Below the pieces are notes generated by a model. The model was not told where the DNA came from, made no database searches, and worked only from the letters and a program-made list of their open reading frames with translations. From assembly GCA_034620365.1 (NCBI GenBank), contig JAQGEQ010000037.1:310001-374000 (forward strand): 64,000 bases of DNA, written 5' to 3'. Positions 11,999 to 24,271 of this stretch are shown here, in pieces. The first letter of the stretch is position 1, and each line of letters starts with the position of its first letter. Source of the stretch: Pegea sp. RAD2-039 (taxonomy: Eukaryota; Chordata; Thaliacea; Salpida; Salpidae). The position numbers and the translations under genes were made by a program.

Positions 11999-13409
11999 CT
12001 ACAGGAAACCCAAAATTAAAAGTCGAGATTTTTGTTTGATATGATTGAAGATCTAGAAGATAAGATGAAATATGCCGCAAGTGTTGAGTTTTGATGTGAT
12101 CGAGCAATCATATGTGATGTGTCTTTAGTGAGTGAAGGATAAAACATCTTGAATCGATCGATTAGTGTCCAGATATCAGATGTTGAAAGCAATCGGATGA
12201 ACTGTAATTTTGTTGATGAGTTTTCTGATGAGATTAATCCAACTCTTTCACAATAAATAAAAAGATGAATAAACTGTAGTTTGTTTATAATCTCGTGTGT
12301 TGTTGTTGAACGTTTGAAAGTTTTAAAGTTTGAAAGTTGAGGAAATTGAAGTAAAGTTGAGATGATTAATAATTGAAAAAGAATTGTCGAAACATTTAAG
12401 AAACTCAAGTAAAAAATGTGAAGAGAAAGCTGCAACTTTTGATAAAACATTTGTTGAAAGTTTGTTGCTTGATCAACAGAAAGAAGTTCTTTTGTTGATA
12501 AAATAGCTGATAGGAAAAGAATGAGAACACTTCTTATAAAAGAATGGTCCTCGAAATTGAGGATAAATCGAAGGTAATTGTGAAATGTCAACTATTTTCT
12601 CATTAGATTTTGGAGTGAGTTGAGAAATTGTTTCTTCAAATCACTAATTCGTTGAAAGATTTAGTAAGAAGTGGTGACGAACACAAGGATGAAAATCCAG
12701 CTTGTTAAAGATCTGAGTTTTTTGTAATGATGATCGGTTGAAGATTAAAGAACATCTTCATATTCAAGTTGATCTCGAAGAAAAATATTCGTCACTAGAT
12801 GACGTAGTTTGGGATTTAGATATTGACGAATCGAAACCCGAGCATGATCAGATTAGAACAAATCTCTCAATTGTATCGACAATTGAAGACAAGGAAGATA
12901 AAAAGTAGTCCCACATTCAGTGTTTCCCTCTCACATCTGAGACACTAACCAAAGAGCGATCCTCAACTTGCATCGGGCTGACATAAAGTTATCGATTTTA
13001 ACAATTGAGAGGATTTTGCAAGAAGCTGCAGATGACTGCATCAAGTAAGTCCTGGATGCAGGAAGAGATGATCTTGTTTAATTTCAATCAGAGAAATATA
13101 AAATGTTTGTAAGATAAAAAATGATGGAGACGAGAAGATGCAGAATTGATATCGATGAACTGATGCTGAAGATTGCTCGTTATCTGATCATCAGCAGCCT
13201 CATCATCAACCAAAGATTACTTAAACAGACATCAATAAGGAATTAAAGATGAGAAGTATATACGGGAAATTGAAGATCATTTGCAGGAACAGGATCAAAA
13301 ATATAATCTTTGAAGATAGTGGATATACTTATAATATGGGAGCATGGGAGAGACGATCTGTAGAAGATTAGGAGGAACCACTGATTTTTATGTTTTTTTT
13401 TTATATTTA
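11999..13409. other. Unassigned region between the direct repeats
   Basis: GA-rich on the plus strand. A 191-codon frame on the minus strand (12016-12591) has no recognisable features and looks like the complement of purine-rich DNA. On the plus strand about 12730-12908 reads as an acidic, codon-like peptide with HIQVDLEEKYSSLDDVVWDL and ending EDKEDKK before a TAG; it could be a remnant exon of an unknown gene. 13.0-13.35 kb has short acidic or helical pieces with stops. I cannot assign any of it. Confidence 0.3.
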
Positions 13410-14602
13410 TGTTAATTAAACAAGGTCTGCTTCGACCGATAATCTTTGGTTTACTACTTGGTGCGCCAGTTTACAGTCTAGTTGTCACAGTAGGCTACTG
13501 CTAATCCCCATATACCCAATGTGAAAGGCAAACTGTGGAAAAATAATCTTTTTAATCCTTAGATGCGTAGTATAGGGTAGACGGTATCTGTTTAATGAGA
13601 TGAATCCATCTTTCTATCTAATTATGTTTTTAGAGTGTTTATTTATTTGTTAAAAAGATTGCTCGGCTGATAAATCTTTTATACTGTTGCTTTTATTTAT
13701 TTTTTCAACAACAGCAGAAATAAATACTGTGAAATAACAAAACTTAAACTAATTAAAACCTATGAGTTATTTAATGAAATAAGATCAATCAGAGATTGCT
13801 TTTAAACATTAAACATCTTTTTATCTTTTCATCACCTTTTCAAACAAGAGGTGACATCTCAAATCTAAAAATAGTCTGTAACCAAATATTTAAGGCTGAT
13901 AAGGTTTAGTCAAATTAAACCAGCTTAATTGCTTTATTGAATGTGGAAGTTTAGTTTGATTTTTGATTTCTGAATTTTCGCTCAAATTAAACTACTTTTA
14001 TTTCTCAATAAGTGAATTCATTTCACATCTAGAAGATCATTAGATACAAACTTGGATTACAAGTTGCTATTGATTGATACAACTTTAATTTGTAACTTTT
14101 TCTTATTTTTTTCGAAGATTATTCAAAATCTACTGCATAAAACATCTATAAAGTAAGATAAAAATGTTTTTATAAAAAGAAATTGAATTTTTCTGAAGAA
14201 AAACTCAGCTACTTTTGGTGATCACTAACATTTACATCAACCACAAATTTGTAAATTTAAGACTGATTAATTTCCTAATAATTTGTAATTCATCAAAATT
14301 TACGTTTTATTTTCTTCATTTACTAATCCAGCTTATTTATTCGCAAAATAGCAAATTAAGTTTCAAGGTAGAGGAACAACGTTATGGTTAGCAAAGCGAA
14401 CAAATAATCAATTAAAATCTTAAATAAGTGTAGCTGATCAAAAAGCATGCTTATAATATAACTTATGATATGATGATATTTAGAGATGCTATCACCTTTC
14501 ACTAATAAGGAGACTTCTGGCTGTACTTTTTTGTGTTATAACTCTATTATTATTATACAGTCGTATATATTATTAATCTAATTATTATATATCTTATTAA
14601 TC
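13410..14602. repeat. Long direct repeat, copy B (about 1.2 kb)
   Basis: Second copy of the repeat at 9386-10581, same orientation, beginning GGTCTGCTTCGACCGA and ending in ATATATCTTATTAAT. Differences include small deletions, for example in the (TTTA)n stretch near 13690 and around AAAAAGCATGC. No coding potential was seen. Confidence 0.8.
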
Positions 14603-14895
14603 CGATTGTTGCTTTTATTATTTTATTTTTATTTACCACTTTCTACTAAGCTTCTTATACGATAAATTTTTTTTTTATTAAAAGGCTTACAACATTACAA
14701 TGTCATTTGTACGATAAAGGTATCGTTAAGTGTTTTTATAGGTTATTAAAAATTGTTTTAAATAGTAGTTCAACAGTTTTCAAATAAGTAGACAAAAACG
14801 AATAACTAAAGATTGTTTTTTTGCTGTAAGTTGTAAAATTGCCAGAAATTTTTGTGTTACTAAGGTCTATGCAATTTTTTTAAGTTGCCTTAAAA

Positions 14896-15130
14896 AAGTC
14901 TGTCTTTTTAGTGTAGCGGATACCATATCTTCCTCAGGAAATATTCCTGATTCGAGCCCGAGCGGGTACATAGTTACGAAAAGGAAAAGTAGGTCCAAAA
15001 AACCCATAGAAGGGGTTTATAAATATCTTTAAACATTACTTCTAGGAGACACAAAACTATAGCCAGAATTAGAGCTTCGTACTCAGTGTCATTCTGGCTG
15101 CTCCGGTGACACTAGCCTGGCGTATAAACA
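14896..15130 (+). mobile_element. tRNA-derived SINE (candidate)
   Basis: The sequence has a tRNA-like head with an A-box-like TTAGTGTAGCGGATA and, at a tRNA-like distance, a B-box-like GATTCGAGCCC. It continues into a non-tRNA body (GTAGGTCCAAAAAACCCA, TCATTCTGGCTGCTCCGGTGACA). The anticodon region does not form a convincing cloverleaf and no acceptor stem pairs, so this is not a working tRNA gene. The exact ends are uncertain. Confidence 0.5.
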
Positions 15131-15589
15131 GTTATTTTATTCTGCTACCTTGTTGGTTTGTAGAATATCACCACATGGGTAAAAACTGAGTCTACAAAAT
15201 TTCTGCACTGGATTACACCATAACGGTTTCTGGCCGAAGTAGGCCTAACCAAAAACAAATATAAAAATAAAACGTTCTCTTTAACTGTTTTCTTTTTATA
15301 ATTATTACTTATTATTTTATTAAGATGCTGAATAATTTTCAAAGTTTCCATGCAATGATAACACTGAAAAAGTTGTTTATTTAATGGAGAGTAATTTCAT
15401 GAAAGATTGGTTATCAACTGTCAATAATTTTGGAAAATAAAGCGACATATTTTATAATTCTAAAACGTAGAGATTATTTAAGAAAACAGCATTTTTAAGC
15501 TTAGATTATTTTTATGTCACTGTGATTAAATGCAAACAAAAAATTATACATATAATTTTTATAAGCTTGGTAAATGATTGTTGATAAGT
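15131..15589. other. Spacer, no gene seen
   Basis: AT-rich sequence after the SINE body; a higher-complexity part at 15131-15260 may still belong to that element. No coding region was recognised. Confidence 0.3.
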
Positions 15590-16440
15590 AAACATAAACT
15601 TAAATAAATGGTTTTTGTGACCAAAAGTTTTGTTTTAAACTTTGATAACTATTATAATCTGAAGAATATTTAATACAACTCTTCGCCACATTTTAATATC
15701 AAAGTATTTTTGGTGACTTTTAAATACTTTACTGGCTAACTTATCAAATTTAGAATGTATTGCGTTAAAGTTCGATAAATAATAAAATTATTTAAGTAAT
15801 TTTCAAGAAATAAAAGATTAATATAATGAAAATAGAAATATTCGTTTACTTATTTTTTTGATAAATGAGACATGATATAACTCTTATAGCTAACATAACC
15901 CAGTATAACCGCAGAGAACAGAAAGAGTAATGAATGTAAGTAATCAAATTCGATAGAGTCCAGTAATATGTTATTATAGTATTTAATCGGAATAATATTC
16001 AAAAACTTAACTCTGAGAACAAGGGTTGTGAAGATAAGGAAATTGTTAAAGTTAAGTAAAGAAAAACTATTAATCATTGTTAACACTATTTTTATATCTA
16101 AAATATTTCTCGAGTTTTAATATTAAATTTTTGATAGATAATTTACCCTTTAACAACACTCTGAGGCGAGGAAGAGTTCCTATATTCGAACAAAAGGAAG
16201 AGTTCCCAAATTTGGAAGAAAGCTATCATTACTCCTATTCATCAAAAGGGTCCTAGAAAAACAGTACTACAGACCCGTTTTGTTGACTTCCTTTACCTGC
16301 AGAACTGAAGAACGTATCATTCACAATCATATGTCCAATCATTTGATGGAGCACCATCTTATGTCCAGCATGGCTTTGTGAAGCGGAGATCTTCCCTGAA
16401 TCAACATCTCACTTTTCTTAATGAGCTTACAGTTCATGTA
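15590..16440 (+). mobile_element. Degraded CR1-like LINE fragment, extra copy before the tandem array
   Basis: This piece resembles the start of the array units: ATTTAATACAACTCTTCGCCACATTTTAAT at about 15670 matches 16515, 24895 and 33150. It then runs into reverse-transcriptase-like sequence ending near GAACGTATCATTCACAATCA and GAGCTTACAGTTCATG. Numerous stops and indels. It ends abruptly where the next copy begins at about 16443, so it is a partial, older unit of the same repeat. Confidence 0.65.
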
Positions 16441-16449
16441 AACATAAGT

Positions 16450-18420
16450 AAACGGATTTATGATGGATTCTTTTGTCTTCAACTTCAATAGTTACTGAGA
16501 ATTTTTATCTAAAGATTATTTAACACAATTCTTCGCCACATCTTAATATCAAAGTATTTTAGGAGACTATTACAGACTTCTCACTTAACTTATCATATTT
16601 ATAATGTATTGTGTTAAAACTATGGTCGAGAAATAATTGATTATTTTTATTCGTTTAGTTACTTTTATTGCCGAGAGAGACATGGCTACAGTTAAAAAAT
16701 GATATAGCAAACATAATCCAGTATAACCGCAGAGAACAGAAAAAGAGAATGTTTGAATTCCACAACTCAAAAGATTTAAGAATAGTAACAGAATTTAATA
16801 TTGTGTTATTAAAAAACTGCTTATTAAAGTATTTTATCAGAATAATTTTCAGCAACTAAACTCTGAGAAGAAAAATTGTGGTCGATAAGGAAATCGTTAA
16901 AGTTGAATAAGGAAGAACTATTAACTATTGTATACACTAATACTAGATTTGACACAGAATCGACCTCTGAATGTTTGTCAAGTTTTAAGATTAAGTTTGA
17001 TAGATAATCCACTCTCTAACAACACTATGAGGGGAGGAAAAGTCCCCAAATTTGTAAGAAATCTATCATTACTCCTATTCCTCAAAAGAGTCCATGATAA
17101 CACAGTACTACAAACCAGTTTCGTTGACTTCAGTTATCTGCAGAACTGAAGAACATAATATTAACAAACATACGATCAGTCATTTGATGGAGCACCATCT
17201 AATATCTGATGTCCAGCATGGTCATGTGAAAAAGAGATCTTCCCTGAATCATCATCTCAATGTTCGAAATGAGCTTACAGCCCATTATGAAAGTAAGACT
17301 CCTTGTGACATCATATATCTCTATTTTGTTAAAGTGTTTGATTCTATCCAACATATCTTTTCCACACACCAAGCTGATTATTGTTTTATAAAAATTAAAA
17401 ATCAGCCGCTCTAACATAAAGTGGATTAAAGGTTAATTAACAGGTAGAACCCAAGAATAAAATTCAAATTAAAGTCCAAAAATAAAAACAAACACATGTT
17501 GAAAGATCTTTATCTACTCCTAGTCAAATCACCAGTGGTGCTCTAAGAGTTCTGTTCTGGGTACCCTTCTCTTTTTAACTTTCATTGAAGAACTAATCAG
17601 AAGACTAATATCAGTCGAAGATGTCAATGAGGTTGTGACATCAAGCTTATATCCTGTAATCTCTCAGCACTTCAAACTGCACTACATAATTTAAAAAACT
17701 GGTCTATGAACTGGCAGCTCAGAATTAAGCCCACGAAGTCGGAAGTTATAACTTTCTTCCGTAAACCAGCCGCCAATTCATTAAGCCAATAATCCATCAA
17801 TAGATTTATTATTCCACGAGAATCTTCGGTTCTAGTACTCGGCATTACTTTACCATTTGAATTTAAATGGCACAATTATGTTTTCAAAATCTGTGAAAAT
17901 CAATTAATTTTGTCTTCCTTATTATAAAAACTTTTTATTCTAAATATCCATACTTTTTTATCAATCTTTTCAAAGTGTACGTACGTCCATTTCTTGAATA
18001 CATTGGTACCGTATAAATGCATCAAGTGAATGAAATAATTAAAAATCGAAACTTTTCTAGCTACATTTGCGAGACAGTTATGAAGGAGAATTAAAATTAC
18101 ATACGATAGCTATAAACATTGTGTCAGCTTCTACGATGTCGATACTCGATAAATTTGACGGATTAAATACGACTTAATTCTTATTTTTGAAATTATCCAC
18201 AATTTACTTGACCTTCAGTTTAATGATATCTTTTCCATTAGTCCTTCCTTCAAGTTATATCAACTGATCTTAAAAAGCCCTTATCACCTGGTACGTTAAT
18301 CAAAGCAAATGTTTCCTTATTCAGCACAATAAGTACTTGGAGCCAACTGCTATCAGAAATTGTCAAGTCAGAATTACCAGTGCAGTTATGACCTAATGTA
18401 AATATAACGATTTTGCTGGT
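16450..18420 (+). mobile_element. Degraded CR1/Jockey-like LINE in array unit 1
   Basis: Pieces of reverse transcriptase are readable on the plus strand, for example the SHLMEHHLISDVQHGH and PCDIIYLYFVKVFDS segments (17.1-17.4 kb). The C-terminal region near 17.9-18.4 kb retains homology to the RCLS/HRLSFFNLDTL region of the LINE at 8 kb. Frameshifts and stops are frequent, so the element is long dead. It predates the tandem duplication because every unit carries a copy at the same place. Confidence 0.75.
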
Positions 18421-18922
18421 ATAATATTGATTCAGTTAAAATTGTTAGGAAAATTATTTCTTTAGTAAATTCAAACTAAGAAACGGAAAAACTCATTTTA
18501 TTGATTATTTTAGCAAAATAAGTCGTTATATTTGTCTACGAAAATATTAGTTATATCACTTTAAATATTAAAGAATAAATTTATATTGCTTTTACGGTTT
18601 TTCTATCTTGATAGAATTATTTCAAATTTTATTTGAGATAAAACTTCAGAGTTTATTCATACATAGTGAAGACAGAGCTAGGATTAAAATATGTAGAGAA
18701 AAGATCTGTAAAAGGTTTGATTTTTAACGAAATCGTGTATTTTTGTATCAAAAAACTGCAAGTTCACATTAATAACTTAAAAGATCAAGTTTAAGAGCAG
18801 ATTTCATTTGTTTTATTCAAAAATCGTTTTTAGAAAATCTTAAAGCTTACTGAATAAACTAATTGATAATTTTTGTATTTAGTTGTAGGATTAATTTTTG
18901 AGAAAATCAATTCTTCGTAGTT

Positions 18923-19758
18923 ATGTTGAAAATGGCGGGGAGTTCTGTGCATAAAAGAAAAATGAAAAAGAACCAACTAAGAAGTGTAAAAATGTTATCG
19001 AACTATTTCAATTCAGTCAAAGATGGGACAGAGCATTGCAAATTCTGTTTCTTGCCTTTCTCTGACAAAAAGAGGTAAAAGAAATTAATCATCATCATTT
19101 TTATGATTTTAAAAGGTCATCTTTAAGACTTTTACGACACAAATGTCCCGCTAATAAGAGATCGAATCGTTACAAGTATCATAAAGATGAAGCTGATGAG
19201 CAAATCACTTCTAGGTTTGTATATCATAATGTTGTTAAAAGCCTTGTGAAAGAAAACTTGAAAATATTTAGAAGTGTTTACAAAGTCAAAGTCTTACACA
19301 AAGGAAAGCTTGGTGGGAGATATTTCAGGGCCCCTATAACTGACTTATTAGTTGTAAAAAGAGAAATAAAGTTTGTACAATTAAAAATTTCAGTGATCAA
19401 AATAAATTAAAAAGTTTTCAAATTACTTTTAAATGATCTGTTTTTCAGCAACTCCGAGCAATCAACAAAACTACGTCAATATTGTTGCAATCATGCTGAA
19501 AACCCTTCTATTTCACTTAAAGTTAAAAGTATTAGAAGGAAACCAAGTAATATTTTGCCAACTCCATATTTAAAACCAAATAAAAAACTTTTTAAAGAGC
19601 AAAAAAGAACTCCAGCTCGTCAGCTACCAGTTGTCTTCAAGAAAGAATTAGAGGATAACCAGATTGACCAATTTAATGGAATATCTTTTCTGCAGCTACT
19701 TGATCCTCTCCAAGACCCTTATGCTTCACTTCGAGATTTTTTAAGACTTCATCAATGA
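18923..19758 (+). CDS. Small zinc-finger protein, array copy 1 (3 exons, 186 aa)
   Basis: Exons are 18923-19074, 19116-19214 and 19449-19758; introns are 41 and 234 nt with GT..AG ends, both phase 2, giving 187 codons including TGA. The same structure is kept in all three array units. The protein starts MLKMAGSSVHKRK, with a possible alternative start at Met4. It has a C2HC-like finger at C39, C42, H59 and C61, with KFCFLPFSDKKR between the metal-binding pairs. A basic middle follows, then a C-terminal part with KPNKKLFKEQKRTPARQL and the conserved-looking QFNGISFLQLLDPLQDPYAS. I do not recognise the family. Nucleic-acid binding is an inference from the finger and the basic charge. If intron 2 is not removed, the frame closes early in copies 2 and 3, which supports the splice model. 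Confidence 0.75.
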
Positions 19759-22700
19759 GTTGACTAACGATTATTTTTTAGTTAATTAAATCTGATATGC
19801 ATTAGTAGCGTTTTCACAAGTTGTGTTTTTATTATTTTTTGTTTACTGCTAAATTTATAATTTTGTTCCGTTTAAAGTAGTAGAAAACTAAATTTTATCT
19901 TCAAAATTGTTTTTTTAATAATTTAATTTAGATGCAGTTTACCATTAATAACTCAGTTATAATAATAAGAAATAAATTTTCTAATATTGGTTATTGTTGT
20001 TCACATAGACATCTTCTGAAGCTACGTTTGAGTTTAGCACTGATAATGTCATCTAAGCAGTGAAAGAAAGGCAAAAAAGTTTTAGTTATAAAATTAAATT
20101 TTCATATTTCCAATTTAGAAAGCTTTTGATGACTGGCTCAAGAACGATTAAAGTATTTGTTGAATGAGGAGCAAAAAGAAAAATACATCATCAGCCGTCC
20201 TTGCCTTTACCTTAACGATTTTTCAAGTACTTTCATTATCATCAATTGGGACATATTAAAATAGATATTTAATATATGCCTAACAAAATTAAAAAATAGA
20301 TAAAACCTTGAAAAAAATAGAAGTTATTAAATGCTACTCTTTATAGCAGTACTAGAAAGTAAAACAGTGTCCAAAAATAACAACATTAGAAAAACATATA
20401 AAAAGAAATCCTGTTACTCATAAGCTTCAAAACCACTTATTATTTTTATTTATACAAATTGCTTTCCCCAAACAGGTAATTCCAACTTTCTATTTATTAT
20501 CTAAATTAAATTAATATTTAATCAAGTAATCATTAAGATAAAGTTTACTTCGCCGTTATAAGAAAACAGATTTTTTACATTATTTTAAATAAATACAATA
20601 ATAAATAAAACTTTATGTTTCACATAATATGTCTATAATAAAGTCTCAGAAAATACAAAACATACAGCGACAAGTAATTTCAATTTTTAAAAATTCGTAT
20701 AATTATGATACCTTGAACGAGCTTTTGTTAACCAGATAACTTGTTTATCATTTATAAAAGCTAAAGAGTAATGAAAACCTAGATATGATACTTATAAAAC
20801 AACACCAAATAAAGTATTGCTTAGATATGGATTATTTTGAATTGTATTTAAATAATTCTTTAACTTGTTGTTGAAGATTGACTTTTAATTGAAAATATCT
20901 GAAAAAAGATTAAATAGTTTACTTTACAAAAATACAAAAAAAAAATTGGAAATAAAATCCTGTTTAAAAATATTCATCTAAAAACTTTTTATTACAAAAA
21001 TAAACCATGAAAATTTATTACAACATTTTTAGACACTTACCTGGTAAATCGTATACCAATATTTTGAAACTAATTCTTAAATTAAAAAAAACAATTTCAA
21101 CCATAACTTGCTTTTAAAAAATCCAACTGTTTTTAGTTTATTTATATTTTTTACAAATTTATGTAACTTAAATGGTAATTCCTTGTTCTTTTATCTAAAG
21201 TACTGTGTAAAAATTTGATTTATTAAAAAAAACGATTTGTTTGTTAAGTGAACAGAATGTTATTTCTATTTCTGGAAAATCATTAAAATGTTTGTTAGAT
21301 TTGATAGTTTCCTATTACCTTCTGAAAAATTATTAACATTTCCTAAAATAATTAAAGCATAATATACTTAATTTTCAGCCTAAATTAAAACAAATCTAAA
21401 ACCAAATTTCAAAATTTCGTTAAATTATATAGGAAAAAAGCTTTTGTAAAGCATTATTTCTTATGGTAATGTTATTCTAATTCAAGCAAACTTTTAAAAA
21501 CGGTCTATTATAAAACAGCCTGTTTATACATTTTATCAAATTCTTAGCACAAGCATAAGTTTTGTAAGAAGTCGAAATTGTGACTGCTTAAGACTTTTAA
21601 TTTTGAATATATCATCGTGTTTTGAAAACTAGATTTTGAAGAATTCTTGAAAAATATTCACAAATTGTTACTGATTTTACACCTAAAATTACTAATAAAA
21701 TTATGATTGAAAAAAACATATTAGATAATACTTCTTATGGAAGTTTTAGTATTTCCTTTCAAATATTTTTCATTTATTTTAAATATTTCGATTCAGTCAT
21801 ATTATTTGTAAATTCAATTTTGTTAGATTCAACTATTATCTTTTTAATTGCTTCTAATAGTTTAAAATTTATTATTTCGCAACATTTTGTTTTTATACTT
21901 CTTTTCCTCTTTTCTCTCGTAAATTGTTTATTTAAAAAAAACAATTACATAAAAATATTATTCTCTTGACGATTTAAAACTGTTTGAGCAGTGTTAAGAA
22001 CTGTTATTAGCTATTGTTAACCAAATTCTTTTAACATAATTCGTTTTAATGAAAAGACTTTTTTCTTAGGCCTTGTTATTTTTTTTCAATCAGGTAACTT
22101 GCTAAAAGTCTAAATTATTTTATCCAAAAAATTAATTAGTTTACTGGATAGTTTTGTAAAAAGTCTCTATTTCTTTATAAGCTTTTTCTATCTGGTTTAA
22201 AAAAATTTCTTTGCTCAGTTTATCGTGTAGTTTTTCTGTAGAAAAAAATTTGTTAATAATTCTATTAGAGTTAAGCAAAGAAATTTGCACAATTTTAAAG
22301 TTTTGTTTTAATTACTTGGCTTGTAAAAAAGTATACCATATAAATGAGTTTAGTTAATATAGATGTTGGTAGCTTGAATAGTCTAACTTCCAATAAATTT
22401 GGTTATAAAGTTTTCAGAAAGTCATAATTGGTTTAATTGATTTGAGTAAAAAGATCATCTAAATCTCAATCAGACACAAAATGTAATAAGTACCATAAAA
22501 GGTATCCCGTCATCAAATGGTTTATTGTGTCTTACTATAAAAAGAATTAGTTTTTTCTATTATAAATTGGTTTATAGATTTTACTTTTTTATATGGCTTT
22601 TTGTATTTTTCATTGAATACAGTTTTTTTTTCAGTAAAAACGTTTTGATTAAGTTAGGTTTGTTGTTGTTGCTTTTACTTACTATAAAAACATTCTCTTC

Positions 22701-23029
22701 TGGTTTCAACATCTAAAACCTAAATGTATTTATTCAATACTTTAAACATTATTCAAATTTTTTTTTTTTCTAAATAACAAAAGTTAAAATGTTTTATTTG
22801 CTTACAATCGCTTAGCATAAACAAAGAGTTTTTTTCTTAGGTTTACCCAGATACAAAAAAAATATTTAAAAAAACTCTTTATACTACAAGTTAAAAAGCA
22901 TACAATCTTTTAATTTCTTCTTAAGAATATTTAATTTAATTTTTATTCTATTTTCAGACTTTAAGAGCCGTACAAAGTTATTTTAATTTTTTGACTGTCT
23001 CTTTTTTGTTTGAGCTTTAAGCTTTAGAT
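19759..23029. other. AT-rich spacer between the two zinc-finger genes, unit 1
   Basis: No convincing gene. Hydrophobic open frames at 21703-21969 and 22525-22716 lack ATG starts or are not maintained in unit 2. A pyrimidine tract ending in ATTTTCAG at about 22958 lies 70 bp upstream of the 413-aa gene and could be a splice acceptor for a 5' UTR exon or for spliced-leader addition. The same site is present in unit 2. Confidence 0.5.
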
Positions 23030-24271
23030 ATGGCAGAACCTGAAGATGAAACCGCTAATCATGAAATTCTGAATAATCAACGGAATCTTTCCTCAAATGC
23101 TGCTAATCATTCTAATCAACCTCCAAGAACCGATGCTACAACTCATCAACCTGTGTCATTTGAGAATGATACCGGTATGAGAGATATACTTGGATTCCAA
23201 CAAACCGTAGAAAGCCTAAATAATGGGGATTATTCAGTAGCTGGGACCAGCTTTGAAAATCCATTTGGTTTACTAAGTTACTCTTCTGCTTACCCAGTAA
23301 CAAATAGTAGTTATGCTGCTATGCAACCTTCTTATGCTGGCTTCCAATATCCAGCTTATACAAGTTTCCTAACCGGTAGACTCAATCAACTCTCGCCTCA
23401 AAATCATTTGTACAGTCAAGAAAACATTTTGGGGTCTTTGAGAAGTCAATGGCTTCACCAAACTCAAAACATGTTTGAACGGCTGAGAGATGATTTAAGA
23501 CAGAGTAACCAAGTTGTAGATGGTAGAATTAATCATCTTCACAATCAAGCTCTGAATAATCAACGAAATACTTCTACACCTTTTGTAGAACAACCTCAAC
23601 TAAGCCACCTTTATCAATCTCTTCAAGATCAATATTCCAACTTGCAATCAGTAGCTTCTACATCTGGTAATAATATCACATCTACAGCGAATCATCATCA
23701 AGCTGAGAGTAATCATAGCAATCAAATGTCTTCGACAGCTTCAGCGAGCTACTCAACACCTCAGCAGAGTCATGGGCAAATCGGATTGTCTGGAATTCCT
23801 AATAATCTAGCTTATGCTCCTTTCCAAGCAAGCCATACTCGACACCATTTTCGTCCATATCCAGTTTATAGTCCTAGAAAAGAGTTTCTGAGAAACTTAA
23901 GTCGTGATCAATTAGAAAGCATGGTTGAGGAATTGCATGATCGAAACCACTTCCTAGCTGCTACTTCAAATCATGAATTTCAACTTCATCAATACCTAAT
24001 GAAGGAAGCTGTGAATAAGATGCAAGATTCTCAGCAATCTCTTGATTTTAGAAGCTACATTGGACCTCCTAGAGAAGATGGTAAAGTTGAATGTGCCCCT
24101 TGTAAGAAGCTGTTCTCCTGTAGAAGTACTGCCTTGGTTCACATTAAATCAACCCATATGGGATTTGTCTACAGCTGTCCAGTATGTGGAGAGACTTTCA
24201 ACAGGAAGCTCACGAGAGATCGACATCTCAATAATCCAAATATTCATCCTCGTAATCCTCCAACAAATTAA
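23030..24271 (+). CDS. C2H2 zinc-finger protein, array copy 1 (413 aa)
   Basis: Single-exon gene. Residues 1-350 are rich in Asn, Gln, Ser, His and Tyr and probably disordered, apart from a short charged helix near 285-310 (EFLRNLSRDQLESMVEELHD). The C-terminus carries two C2H2 fingers. Finger 1 uses C355, C358, H371 and H376. Finger 2 uses C383, C386, H399 and H406, with an unusually wide H-x6-H spacing. This layout suggests a nuclear DNA- or RNA-binding regulator, but I do not recognise the family and two fingers give limited specificity. The start at ATG 23030 is preceded by a possible splice acceptor (ATTTTCAG at about 22958). Polyadenylation signals AATAAA occur about 110 bp after the stop (24381). 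The copy in unit 2 differs at about 14 residues, several clustered at 160-190 and 330-345. Confidence 0.85.
   Translation: MAEPEDETANHEILNNQRNLSSNAANHSNQPPRTDATTHQPVSFENDTGMRDILGFQQTVESLNNGDYSVAGTSFENPFGLLSYSSAYPVTNSSYAAMQPSYAGFQYPAYTSFLTGRLNQLSPQNHLYSQENILGSLRSQWLHQTQNMFERLRDDLRQSNQVVDGRINHLHNQALNNQRNTSTPFVEQPQLSHLYQSLQDQYSNLQSVASTSGNNITSTANHHQAESNHSNQMSSTASASYSTPQQSHGQIGLSGIPNNLAYAPFQASHTRHHFRPYPVYSPRKEFLRNLSRDQLESMVEELHDRNHFLAATSNHEFQLHQYLMKEAVNKMQDSQQSLDFRSYIGPPREDGKVECAPCKKLFSCRSTALVHIKSTHMGFVYSCPVCGETFNRKLTRDRHLNNPNIHPRNPPTN

Noticed and set aside
12016-12591. 191-codon open frame on the minus strand
   Set aside because: No domain, composition typical of the complement of purine-rich DNA, and no splice or homology support.
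9386-14602. Intact LTR retrotransposon
   Set aside because: No TG..CA termini, primer-binding site, gag, protease, integrase or RNase H between the repeats; the only reverse-transcriptase piece is an antisense LINE fragment.
19214-19420. Extending exon 2 of the small zinc-finger gene through to a TAA near 19410
   Set aside because: Copies 2 and 3 have early stops in this extension, and AG|GTTTGT gives a phase-matched donor in all three copies.
21703-22716. Hydrophobic open frames at 21703-21969 and 22525-22716 (and unit 2 counterparts)
   Set aside because: The first changes length and sequence between units; the second has no ATG and lies in low-complexity AT-rich DNA.
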